From: Woeseiaceae bacterium | GTDB lineage: Bacteria > Pseudomonadota > Gammaproteobacteria > Steroidobacterales > Woeseiaceae | DNA: 64,000 nucleotides | Reading direction: 5' to 3' | NCBI GenBank assembly: GCA_030065985.1 | Contig: JASJCM010000006.1 | Location: 1 to 64,000, forward strand | In this document: piece by piece, positions 20,023 through 28,776 of the stretch | Layout: each line of letters starts with the position of its first letter | Numbering within the stretch: position 1 is the stretch's first letter | Position numbers and translations under genes: made by a program | Notes under the pieces: model-generated | Told to the model about the DNA's origin: nothing | The model's database searches: none | The model's input: only the letters and a program-made list of their open reading frames with translations

Positions 20023-20631
20023 ATGAATATACAAAACTATCAGGGTAACAACGTGAGTTTACGAACCTTTGCAGTGTTCTTCTGGGGCTTCCTGATTGCA
20101 GGTGCCGCGATTGCAGGTGAGCAACACCGCGCCGAGATCAAGATTGAAATCGACGGCGACGACAGTGGTCACAGCGTCTTCAGGTTCGACAGCCAGGACA
20201 GCGGTATCGATCTCTACGAGCTCGAAGTCGGCGAGTCCAAAACCTACACCGACGATGACGGTAACGAAGTCACGGTCACGCGCGACAAGAACAGCTTCGC
20301 ATTCGATGTGGCCGGCGAGAAGATCGTCATCGCCGACGTCATGCACGATGAGCATGACCTAAAGATGCTGCACCTGGCGCATGAAGGTGAGAATGTCGTG
20401 GTCGAAAAGCACCACAAGGTACACATGGTGCAGACTGACGATGACGTGGGAGTAACGATCATCTCGGGCGACGAAATTGATGCCGAAACGCGCGCAAGGA
20501 TCGAGCAGGTCCTCAAGGACGCAGGCAAAGACGGCGAAGTCCTCTATATCGATGGCAGTGAATTGTCAGGTGATGAGCAGGCGGAGCGCAAAGTGCGCAT
20601 CATCAAGAAGGAGATTGACGTCACAAACTAA
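20023..20631 (+). CDS. Hypothetical secreted acidic protein
   Basis: 202 aa with signal-like N-terminus and D/E/H-rich body. Confidence 0.6.
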   Translation: MNIQNYQGNNVSLRTFAVFFWGFLIAGAAIAGEQHRAEIKIEIDGDDSGHSVFRFDSQDSGIDLYELEVGESKTYTDDDGNEVTVTRDKNSFAFDVAGEKIVIADVMHDEHDLKMLHLAHEGENVVVEKHHKVHMVQTDDDVGVTIISGDEIDAETRARIEQVLKDAGKDGEVLYIDGSELSGDEQAERKVRIIKKEIDVTN

Positions 20632-20662
20632 CTATCCCTTATGCTGTTTGTAACGTTTCGTT

Positions 20663-20693
20663 TGGCGGTAGCAATTGCTACCGCCATTTTTTT
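20663..20693 (+). terminator. Rho-independent terminator
   Basis: TGGCGGTAGCAATTGCTACCGCCA perfect hairpin followed by T7, 30 nt downstream of 20023..20631. Confidence 0.85.
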
Positions 20694-20722
20694 GTACAGG
20701 GACGTACTTATGCCGCGGCGCT

Positions 20723-22816
20723 TTACCACATCTCCCGCATTCTGGCGCCCACATCGATCTTCCTGTCAGAACGCACGCGGAACGCAGCGCCCGGCGCATC
20801 GGATCGGCCGGCGAACCGGCTGTCCATTGTCTCGAGCAGTCGATCCGTCATGAAGCGGCTCCGCGCCCCGTACACGTGCTTGTCACCGTCGCGCCGCTGT
20901 TGCGTGACGTGATAGCGCAATGGCGCAACCAGTGACAGCGACTGCTTGGCGCGGGTCATTGCGACGTACAACAATCTGCGCTCCTCCTCGATCATCGCGG
21001 GCTTGCCGGTTGCGAATTCACTCGGGAAGCTGCCGTCCGACACGTTGAGCACAAATACCGCTTCCCATTCCTGCCCTTTTGCGGAGTGCACGGTCGACAA
21101 CACGAGGTAGTCTTCATCCAGCAACGGGTCGCCGGAGAGATCGCCCGCCGCGCTCGGCGGGTCCAGGGTCAGCTCGGTCAGGAATCGTTCGCGGGTCGCG
21201 TAGCGCCCGGATATCTGATCAAGCTGCTCGAGATCCGCCTCTCTCGTTTCAAGCCCGTCGTAGAGTCGTTCGAGCTGCGGCTGGTACCAGCGCCGCACCT
21301 GTCCGAGCTGTGACTGCCACCCGTTGTCTGCGATATCCGTCGCTGCAAGCGAGCACATCAGCGCACAGAAGTCGGCCCACTCGTCGGCGCACCCGGCCGG
21401 AGCACGAAACTCCTGCAGGGCTGTGAACTGGTGATCGTTGAGCGCAAGGTGTTCAAAACACTTGGTCGCCGTCGCCGGCCCCATGCCGGGCAACAACTTC
21501 AGAACGCGAAATGCAGCTACCTCGTTCTTTGGGTTTTCCGCCCACTTCAACACGGCAAGGAAATCCTTGACGTGAGCAGCTTCGAGAAACTTGAGCCCGC
21601 CGTACTTCACGTAGGGAATGTTCCGCCGCACAAGCTCGAGTTCGAGGCGATCACTGTGATGCGAGCCGCGAAACAGCACAGCCTGTTCCTTGAGCTGCAT
21701 GCCGAGCTCACGATTGGCAAGAATCGAGGTGACCACATATTCGGATTCGGCATCGCCGTCTTCGACGGTCACATAGCGCGGCTTCGCTCCGTCGTTTCTA
21801 TCCGAGAAAAGGTTTTTGCGGTATTGCCGTTCGCTTTCTGCGATCAGGTGATTTGCCGTATCGAGAATCGGCTGCGTCGATCGGTAGTTCTGCTCGAGCG
21901 TGATGACCTGGGCGGTCGGCATGTACTGGTCGGGGAAACCGAGGATGTTCTCGACCTCGGCGGCACGGAAGGAATAGATCGACTGGGCGTCATCGCCCAC
22001 GACCGTGACACCGGCACCGTCGGGCTTGAGCGCATTGAGTATTTGCGCCTGGACCAGGTTGGTGTCCTGGTACTCGTCGACAAGCACGTGATCGAACCAC
22101 GAACCGATTTCTTCCGCGAACTCGGCTTCACCGACGAGATGACTCCAGTAAAGCAACAAGTCGTCGTAGTCGAGTGACTGGCTCTGCTGCTTGCGAAGCA
22201 CGTAGTGACGAAACAGCTCTGTCAGCTCGTCGGTCCAGTCGGAGCACCACGGAAAGGTTGCATCGAGTGTCTCGCCAAGTGGCTGCTGCGTGTTGACGCA
22301 GCGCGAGTAGATCGCAAGACAGGTGTCTTTTTTCGGGAAGCGCCGTGAGGTTCGTGACAGCTTGAGTTCATGACGAACGACGTCCATCACGTCTGCGGAA
22401 TCGCCACGATCCAGCACCGAGAAGCCGGGGTCGAGTCCGAGATTGTGCGCGAAGCGCCGCAACAGGCGGTTGGCGACCGAGTGAAACGTGCCGGACCAGG
22501 GCAGCCCACCCGATGGCAGCGGGTTTGCGTCCCGGGTCGCGCTGCGCACGATGTTCTCGACGCGCCGCGTCATCTCCTGCGCCGCGCGCCGAGTGAATGT
22601 GAGCAACAGGATGCGTTCGGGGCTGACGCCCTCAATGACGAGGTGTGCGACACGGTGCGCCAGGGTCATGGTCTTGCCGGTACCGGCACCGGCGATTACG
22701 AGCAGAGGGCCGGCCTTGAACGCCGCTCCGTCCTGTCGCTCACCGTATTCGGCGGCCATGCGCTGGGCCGGGTTCAACAGACCCAGATAATCGACGTCCT
22801 GCTCTGCGACCTGCAC
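20723..22816 (-). CDS. UvrD/Rep-family ATP-dependent DNA helicase
   Basis: LLVIAGAGTGKTMTLAHRVAHL, LLLTFTRRAAQEM, VLVDEYQDTN, VVGDDAQSIYSFRAAE, LSTVHSAKGQEWEAVFV, RRLLYVAMTRAK. Confidence 0.95.
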   Translation of the reverse strand: MQVAEQDVDYLGLLNPAQRMAAEYGERQDGAAFKAGPLLVIAGAGTGKTMTLAHRVAHLVIEGVSPERILLLTFTRRAAQEMTRRVENIVRSATRDANPLPSGGLPWSGTFHSVANRLLRRFAHNLGLDPGFSVLDRGDSADVMDVVRHELKLSRTSRRFPKKDTCLAIYSRCVNTQQPLGETLDATFPWCSDWTDELTELFRHYVLRKQQSQSLDYDDLLLYWSHLVGEAEFAEEIGSWFDHVLVDEYQDTNLVQAQILNALKPDGAGVTVVGDDAQSIYSFRAAEVENILGFPDQYMPTAQVITLEQNYRSTQPILDTANHLIAESERQYRKNLFSDRNDGAKPRYVTVEDGDAESEYVVTSILANRELGMQLKEQAVLFRGSHHSDRLELELVRRNIPYVKYGGLKFLEAAHVKDFLAVLKWAENPKNEVAAFRVLKLLPGMGPATATKCFEHLALNDHQFTALQEFRAPAGCADEWADFCALMCSLAATDIADNGWQSQLGQVRRWYQPQLERLYDGLETREADLEQLDQISGRYATRERFLTELTLDPPSAAGDLSGDPLLDEDYLVLSTVHSAKGQEWEAVFVLNVSDGSFPSEFATGKPAMIEEERRLLYVAMTRAKQSLSLVAPLRYHVTQQRRDGDKHVYGARSRFMTDRLLETMDSRFAGRSDAPGAAFRVRSDRKIDVGARMREMW

Positions 22817-22868
22817 GAGAAACCCCTCACCCGCAAAGATCTGTATTTTTATACAGTACTGGATGGAT

Positions 22869-23750
22869 TTACAAGTGATCCCTTAGAAAGGTCTCGATCG
22901 CGGTCGCCAGGGCGGCCGGCGCTTCGAAATGCAGCATATGACCGGCATTGTCGATCCGGACTTCGCGATCAGCCGGGCACGACGCTTCAACAATGTCGGC
23001 ATAGCGGGTGGCCAGCTTGCTGTCACTGCCGATCACCATTAGCACCTCGGCCTCGATTGCGCTCCAGCACGCTTCGGCCTCGGCCCGCCGGTAAAGAGTC
23101 GGGTTCGGTAGTTTGTGCTTCGGGTCGGCGCGCAGGATCATTCTGCCATCGGGCTGCTCCTCGGCCCATTCAGCGGCAACGAACGCGGCCTGCGACGCTT
23201 CCATGTGCGGATTGCGACTGGCGACCCGACTCGCGAGCGCCTCAAGATCGTCATAAACCAGGAACCGCTGCCCGGCGCGAGCCTCCTCGAGCCACTTACG
23301 GTAACGACCGGGTGCGTCACTTGGGTCGGACGGTGTCAGCCCGAAGCCCTCGAGATTGACGAATGCCCGGACGCGTTCGGGCATTGTGCCGGCGTAGAGC
23401 GCGGCGACATTGGCACCCATGCTGTGACCAACGATGCGCGCCGGTTCCTCGGGCGTATATATATGGAGTAACTCGTCGAGATCGGCGAGGTAGTCGGGAA
23501 ACCAGTACGACGCACAGTCGATGGTCGAGCGGCCAAAGCCACGCCAGTCCGGGGCAACAACGTGCCAGTTATCCTGGAACGCGTCGACGACAAACTGGAA
23601 TGTGCTGCCTGTGTCGGCCCATCCATGCAAAAACATCAGCAGCGGTGCGCCAGGATCACCCCATTCGGTGACGCTGTAGCGCGCACCTCGAATATCGAAC
23701 TCGCGACGCGAGCTGCGCTGAAGCGGCTGGTAGATTTTTCTCTCGGACAT
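22869..23750 (-). CDS. Alpha/beta hydrolase
   Basis: MSERKIYQPL...PLLMFLHGWADTGSTFQ...VAPDWRGFGRS...RIVGHSMGANVAALYAG...IDNAGHMLHFEAP; start placed at the internal Met. Confidence 0.9.
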   Translation of the reverse strand: MSERKIYQPLQRSSRREFDIRGARYSVTEWGDPGAPLLMFLHGWADTGSTFQFVVDAFQDNWHVVAPDWRGFGRSTIDCASYWFPDYLADLDELLHIYTPEEPARIVGHSMGANVAALYAGTMPERVRAFVNLEGFGLTPSDPSDAPGRYRKWLEEARAGQRFLVYDDLEALASRVASRNPHMEASQAAFVAAEWAEEQPDGRMILRADPKHKLPNPTLYRRAEAEACWSAIEAEVLMVIGSDSKLATRYADIVEASCPADREVRIDNAGHMLHFEAPAALATAIETFLRDHL

Positions 23751-23805
23751 GCGCTCAGTTTTGCACAACGTGCCGATAACTTGCATGTCGTGTATAAATG
23801 CGCGC

Positions 23806-26169
23806 ATGACCTTTGAAATCGCACTAGTGCTCGCCATCCTGGCAATTTCGCTGGTGCTTTTTATCAGCGAGGTCATACGCATGGACGTCGTCGCGCTACT
23901 CGTCCTGGGCGCGCTCGCCGTTACCGGCCTCGTCGACTCCAACCAGGCATTCGCCGGCTTCAGCAACAGTGCCGTAATCACGGTCTGGGCCATGTTCATC
24001 CTGTCGGAGGGCCTGACCCGTACCGGCATCGCCGACATCATCGGTCGCCAGGTGATGCGGATTGGCGGAAACCAGGAATTCACGCTGATTGTCGTCATCA
24101 TGATCACGGGCGCTGTGCTCTCCGCCTTCATGAACAACATCGGTGTTGCTGCGTTGATGCTACCCGTCGTCGTCGAGGTGGCGCGGCGCACACGCATCGC
24201 GGCGTCGCGACTGCTAATGCCGCTTGCGTATTCGACACTACTCGGCGGCCTGATGACCCTGATCGGTACCCCGCCCAACCTGCTGATCTCGGAGTCACTT
24301 GCGCTGCGCGGCTACGAGCCTTTCGAACTATTCGACTTTACGCCGATCGGCGGTATCGTCATGGTCGTTGGTGTCCTGTTCGTCGCGCTCGGCGGCCGCT
24401 TCATGTTGCCGAAGCAGAAAATTGAACGCGGTGACAAACATGTCAGTCAGCGCAGCCTGCGCGCACGCTACAAGCTGCAGGAACGGACTTTCATGCTGCG
24501 CGTGCCGACCGATTCGATATTGGTCGGCAAGACGCTCGCAGAATCCCGCATCGGTTCATCCACCGGCCTGATCATCCTGTCGTTGATCCGCGATGGCCGC
24601 AGTGAAACCCTGCCCGGCCGTCAGACGGTACTGCGCGGCGGCGACGGTCTGCTGGTCCAGGGTCGCGTCGACCAGTTTCGCGAACTGCGGCGCTGGTCCG
24701 ACCTCGTCATCGAGCGTGAAGCGCCGGTTCTCAAGTCGATGGTTGCGTCAAAGGTCGTTTATGCCTCGGTCACCGTTTCCGAAAGCTCCCCCGTGGTGTC
24801 GGAGCTGGTGCGCCACGCGGCATTCCGCACGCGATTCGATGTCGCCGTGGTCGGCATCATGCGTCGCGGTTCCTATCGCCTGACCAATCTCGCGTATGTG
24901 CCAATTCGCCCGGGCGACCAGGTACTCGTCCAGGGCGAGATCGAGGCGATCGCCCAGCTGGAAAAGTTCTCCGACTTCAGCGCTGTTGAGATATTTTCCG
25001 AGGAGCAGCTGGCCGAGCAATACCATACCGACGAACGCATGTTCGTCGTGCGTCTGCCGAAGCACAGTGGCCTTGTCGAAGAAACGCTGGCAAAGAGCCG
25101 CCTTGCTGACGTGTTTGACTTCCGCGTACTCGCTGTCTTCCGCGACGGCGAACTCAAGGTCATGCCGCGCGGTGACGAAGTCCTGGTCGGCGGCGACCTG
25201 CTGCTTATCGAAGGCCAGCACAGCGACCTGGACGTTCTTCGCGGTCTGCAGGAACTCGAAATCGACACCAAGGTGCCGGCGAATATTTCCTCATTCGAAT
25301 CCGAGCGCCTGACGCTCATGGACGCCACGCTCGACCCTCGCAGTTCGCTTGCCGGGCGCACCGTCGGCGAGCTGAATTTCCGCGAACGCTACGGCATAGA
25401 ACTCGCGGGCATCTGGCGTGAAGGCGAAACGGTCGGCACCGAACTGGCCGACGAGCGCCTGCAGATTGGTGACGCACTTTTGCTGCTCGGTCCGCGTGAC
25501 AGGCTGCAGCTTCTTGCAACCGATACCGACTTCCTGATCCTCACGCCGCTCGGCCAGGAGCCGCCCGACACGCGCCGCGCACCGCTGGCCGCGTTCATCA
25601 TGATGGGTGTCGTGGTGGCCGTCATGCTCGGCTACGCGCCGATTTCGATCGCCGCGGTGATCGGCGGCACGATAATGGTCCTGACCGGCTGCCTGACGAT
25701 GGAGCAGGCCTATCGTTCGATCGACTGGCGCGCGATCTTTCTCATCGCCGGCATGCTGCCGCTTGGTACAGCCATGCAGGAAACCGGGGCTGCAGAATAC
25801 CTCGCCAACCAGGTCATGACGCTGCTCGGCGATGCTGGACCATGGCCGGTCATCATGGGTCTCTACATTCTGACCGCCATGGCGACGATGATCATCCCGA
25901 CTGCGGCGCTGGTCGTCCTGATGTCCCCGATCGTCCTGTCCGCAATGTCGGATCTCGGTGTCGCACCGGAGACAGCGATGATGGCCGTCGCGATGGCAGC
26001 ATCAGCGAGCTTCACGAGCCCGATCTCGCATCCGGCCAACATCCTCGTTATGGGTCCTGGTGGCTATCGGTTTATCGACTACCTGAAGGTCGGCGTGCCG
26101 CTAACCATCGTCGTGTTCATCACCGTGATGGTGCTGCTGCCGATCCTGTGGCCGCTGGTGCCCGTCTAG
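23806..26169 (+). CDS. SLC13-family permease with four RCK_C/TrkA_C-like domains
   Basis: Citrate/Na-type TM halves (FMNNIGVAALMLPVVVEVA; LIGTPPNLLISE; ASFTSPISHPANILVMGPGGY) flanking about 340 aa of repeated TrkA_C-like units. Confidence 0.88.
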   Translation: MTFEIALVLAILAISLVLFISEVIRMDVVALLVLGALAVTGLVDSNQAFAGFSNSAVITVWAMFILSEGLTRTGIADIIGRQVMRIGGNQEFTLIVVIMITGAVLSAFMNNIGVAALMLPVVVEVARRTRIAASRLLMPLAYSTLLGGLMTLIGTPPNLLISESLALRGYEPFELFDFTPIGGIVMVVGVLFVALGGRFMLPKQKIERGDKHVSQRSLRARYKLQERTFMLRVPTDSILVGKTLAESRIGSSTGLIILSLIRDGRSETLPGRQTVLRGGDGLLVQGRVDQFRELRRWSDLVIEREAPVLKSMVASKVVYASVTVSESSPVVSELVRHAAFRTRFDVAVVGIMRRGSYRLTNLAYVPIRPGDQVLVQGEIEAIAQLEKFSDFSAVEIFSEEQLAEQYHTDERMFVVRLPKHSGLVEETLAKSRLADVFDFRVLAVFRDGELKVMPRGDEVLVGGDLLLIEGQHSDLDVLRGLQELEIDTKVPANISSFESERLTLMDATLDPRSSLAGRTVGELNFRERYGIELAGIWREGETVGTELADERLQIGDALLLLGPRDRLQLLATDTDFLILTPLGQEPPDTRRAPLAAFIMMGVVVAVMLGYAPISIAAVIGGTIMVLTGCLTMEQAYRSIDWRAIFLIAGMLPLGTAMQETGAAEYLANQVMTLLGDAGPWPVIMGLYILTAMATMIIPTAALVVLMSPIVLSAMSDLGVAPETAMMAVAMAASASFTSPISHPANILVMGPGGYRFIDYLKVGVPLTIVVFITVMVLLPILWPLVPV

Positions 26170-26179
26170 GAAGGTTGAG

Positions 26180-27406
26180 ATGACCCGGAGAATCGCGATT
26201 GCAGGCGCCGGTCATGCAGCCGGACAGCTCATCACCAGTCTCCGCCAGAACAAGTTCGAGGGCGATATCATTCTGGTGGGCGACGAACCGTTTTTGCCCT
26301 ACCAGAGACCCCCTCTTTCCAAAAAGTACCTTTCCGGCGAGCTGGATGCGGAGCGCCTTTACGTCAAGCCTGAGAGCTTCTACGAAGAAGCCAGGGTCGA
26401 GTTGCACCTCGACACCCGCATTGAGGCGATCGACCGCGACGGCCACTGCCTGTGCATAGAGGGCGGCGAGCGCATCGCCTATGACAAGCTCGTGCTCGCG
26501 GTCGGCTCGCGCGTGCGTCGCCTTCCTGTCGACGGTGTCACGCTGCCCGGCGTTCATTATCTGCGCAGCATCGCCGACGTTGACGGCATTCGGGAAGGCC
26601 TGGAATCCGGGCGGCGTATTGTCGTAGTCGGGGCCGGCTACATCGGTCTCGAAGTCGCGGCGGTCGCGCGCCAGGCCGGACTTGATGTGACTGTTATCGA
26701 GATGGCCGATCGGGTCATGAGTCGCGTGGTCTCGCCGGAGATATCGGACTTCTACCAGATTGAGCACACCAACCAGGGCGTGAAGCTGCGACTGTCGACA
26801 GGCGTCGAGTCGATTAACGGCAAGCGACGTGCGAAATCGGTCACAACGTCAGAGGGCGACGAGATCCCGGCCGACCTCGTCGTCATCGGTGTCGGCATCG
26901 TGCCAAATACCGAGCTCGCAAGCGCGGCGGGGCTCGAAATCGACAATGGGATCGTCGTCGATGATCACTGCCAAACAAGCGACCCCGACATTTACGCCGT
27001 TGGCGATTGCACCGTACACCCCAACGCAATCTATGGCCGTAACCTGCGGCTCGAATCCGTGCACAACGCACTCGAGCAGGCAAAGACTGCTGCCGCCAAC
27101 CTGTGCGGTGATGATGTCGCTTACACGCAGGTCCCGTGGTTCTGGTCGGACCAGTACGATCTCAAGCTGCAGATTGCGGGCTTGTCAGAGAATTATGACG
27201 ACATCGTAATTCGTGGCAACCCGGCGGAGCGCTCGTTCTCGTGTCTCTATCTGAAAGACTCGCGATTGATCGCCATCGACGCAATCAACGCGCCGCGCGA
27301 TTTCGTGCAGTCAAAAGCGCTTATTGCGGCCGCAGAGCCTATTGAGAAAGAGCGCCTTGGGGATCCGGAGACCCAGCTGAAGGATCTCGCTGCGGCATCT
27401 CGATAA
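26180..27406 (+). CDS. Ferredoxin/rubredoxin reductase-type FAD-dependent oxidoreductase
   Basis: IAIAGAGHAAGQLITSLRQ, PYQRPPLSKKYL, VVVGAGYIGLEVAAVARQAGLDVTVIE, VDDHCQTSDPDIYAVGDC. Confidence 0.93.
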   Translation: MTRRIAIAGAGHAAGQLITSLRQNKFEGDIILVGDEPFLPYQRPPLSKKYLSGELDAERLYVKPESFYEEARVELHLDTRIEAIDRDGHCLCIEGGERIAYDKLVLAVGSRVRRLPVDGVTLPGVHYLRSIADVDGIREGLESGRRIVVVGAGYIGLEVAAVARQAGLDVTVIEMADRVMSRVVSPEISDFYQIEHTNQGVKLRLSTGVESINGKRRAKSVTTSEGDEIPADLVVIGVGIVPNTELASAAGLEIDNGIVVDDHCQTSDPDIYAVGDCTVHPNAIYGRNLRLESVHNALEQAKTAAANLCGDDVAYTQVPWFWSDQYDLKLQIAGLSENYDDIVIRGNPAERSFSCLYLKDSRLIAIDAINAPRDFVQSKALIAAAEPIEKERLGDPETQLKDLAAASR

Positions 27407-28061
27407 GCAGGCGGCCTTCAGCCGACACAAACCCGGTATCCGCCGAGAACGCGCGGACGCTCAGAGACTCGACGGCTTCTGTTTCGAGGGTCGCGAGGGG
27501 TCCGGCACCGCCTGAAACGGAGGCCGTGCCCAATGCGCCGGGGCCGCTCGTCAGGTCGCCGAGCCAGGTGCCACGCCAGTTGTTCCCGGCACTGCGCCAG
27601 GCGGTGAAACCGACGTCACTGAGGAATGTCCAGTAGTTCTCCGTCTGCTGCACGAACAGGCTGCCCTGCTGCGGCAGATAGATGTACCAGACGCTGTTCA
27701 CGATCGCCTCGCCGTTCAACAGTTTGGTGTCTTCGGACTGCGAGGTGAACTTGACCCCAATCCCCGCCACCTGGTCGCGCGCGTCGCGCAGAACCGTAGT
27801 CATTGTGCTCGTCAGGCGAATCGGCGCTTCCCAAAGCTGCAGCACTTTTTCCGGATGCGGCGCATGCACGGATTCGCCGTCGTTTGTGAAGACGATGCTC
27901 TCTGACGGAACGCTTGAGAAATTCAGCGCCATTACTCGCGAATCGGTTACGGATAGCGGCGACAAACCACGATCGCCGATGAACGGGTTGTTGATGAGCC
28001 CCAGGACAAACAACGCGACGCCTGCAAAGACACCAAGCAGCAGCGTGATGATGTATTTCAT
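27339..28061 (-). CDS. Hypothetical membrane-anchored protein, paralogue of the upstream gene
   Basis: 240 aa, N-terminal TM; shares ARDxVxGxxV...WxxxLPxxGSxF with 28058..28666; ATGA overlap. Confidence 0.65.
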   Translation of the reverse strand: MKYIITLLLGVFAGVALFVLGLINNPFIGDRGLSPLSVTDSRVMALNFSSVPSESIVFTNDGESVHAPHPEKVLQLWEAPIRLTSTMTTVLRDARDQVAGIGVKFTSQSEDTKLLNGEAIVNSVWYIYLPQQGSLFVQQTENYWTFLSDVGFTAWRSAGNNWRGTWLGDLTSGPGALGTASVSGGAGPLATLETEAVESLSVRAFSADTGFVSAEGRLLIEMPQRDPSAGSPDPQGALSQ

Positions 28062-28666
28062 TCGACTGCCTCCAACTCTTCGTCAAGCGGCTCAAATTCA
28101 CCGACGTAAGTTGCGAGCAACTCGATGCGCCCAAGCGGCGCGTCATCGTCACGTTCTTCGCTGTTCGCGACCCAGCGCTCTGTCATGTAGCCGTTGAGCG
28201 GTCCAAATTCGCGTGAGCCAGTACGGAAGCGACCAATACGATAGCCACCCTCGCGAACGGCAGGTTCCATATTGATAAACACAGATCCTCGCGCCGGCAG
28301 GTGGAGCACCCAATCGATGATATTGCTGTCGTCGTTGCTGGCGGCATTGCGCACCGCAACACCGACGACGGTGTCGCGCGCGTTGCGGATCTTGAACAGC
28401 TCGGTGCGCAGGCCGGCAAGCGCGGCATCGGTCGGCCAGTTCAGGCCCGGCGGCAGCGGGTTCGGCTGGTCCGGGGCGCCGACCATGATTCGGTCCATCG
28501 GGATATTGATATGGAATTCCTCGATGTTACCGCCGTTCGGTGCGACCCGGACGATCGACGCTTCGCGTGCCTGGTCGACGGCCGGAAACGCGTAAAGCGC
28601 CCCCGCGGCAGCGGCCAGGCCCAGCAGAACTCCGATGAAAAACGTCTTAATCAATGCTTGCCCCAC
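28058..28666 (-). CDS. Hypothetical membrane-anchored protein, paralogue of the downstream gene
   Basis: 202 aa, N-terminal TM; IRNARDTVVGVAVRNAASND...DWVLHLPARGSVFI. Confidence 0.65.
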   Translation of the reverse strand: MGQALIKTFFIGVLLGLAAAAGALYAFPAVDQAREASIVRVAPNGGNIEEFHINIPMDRIMVGAPDQPNPLPPGLNWPTDAALAGLRTELFKIRNARDTVVGVAVRNAASNDDSNIIDWVLHLPARGSVFINMEPAVREGGYRIGRFRTGSREFGPLNGYMTERWVANSEERDDDAPLGRIELLATYVGEFEPLDEELEAVE

Positions 28667-28776
28667 AAACCATCAAAACCTGACAAATCAGGCACATGCA
28701 GTGGAGTTTAGTTAAATTGGGCGGGGCGGCCTACTGGCCGTGGGCGAATTTGTGACGGACCGCACACGAATCCGCC

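Noticed and set aside
23761-23806. Possible leaderless start for the SLC13 permease (TATAAA about 8 nt before ATG)
   Set aside because: No convincing -35 at proper spacing; start codon uncertain.
23751-24278. N-terminal extension of the alpha/beta hydrolase ORF
   Set aside because: Overlaps the divergent SLC13 permease; the extension is Ser/Thr/Met-rich antisense sequence and the hydrolase starts naturally at MSERKIYQPL.
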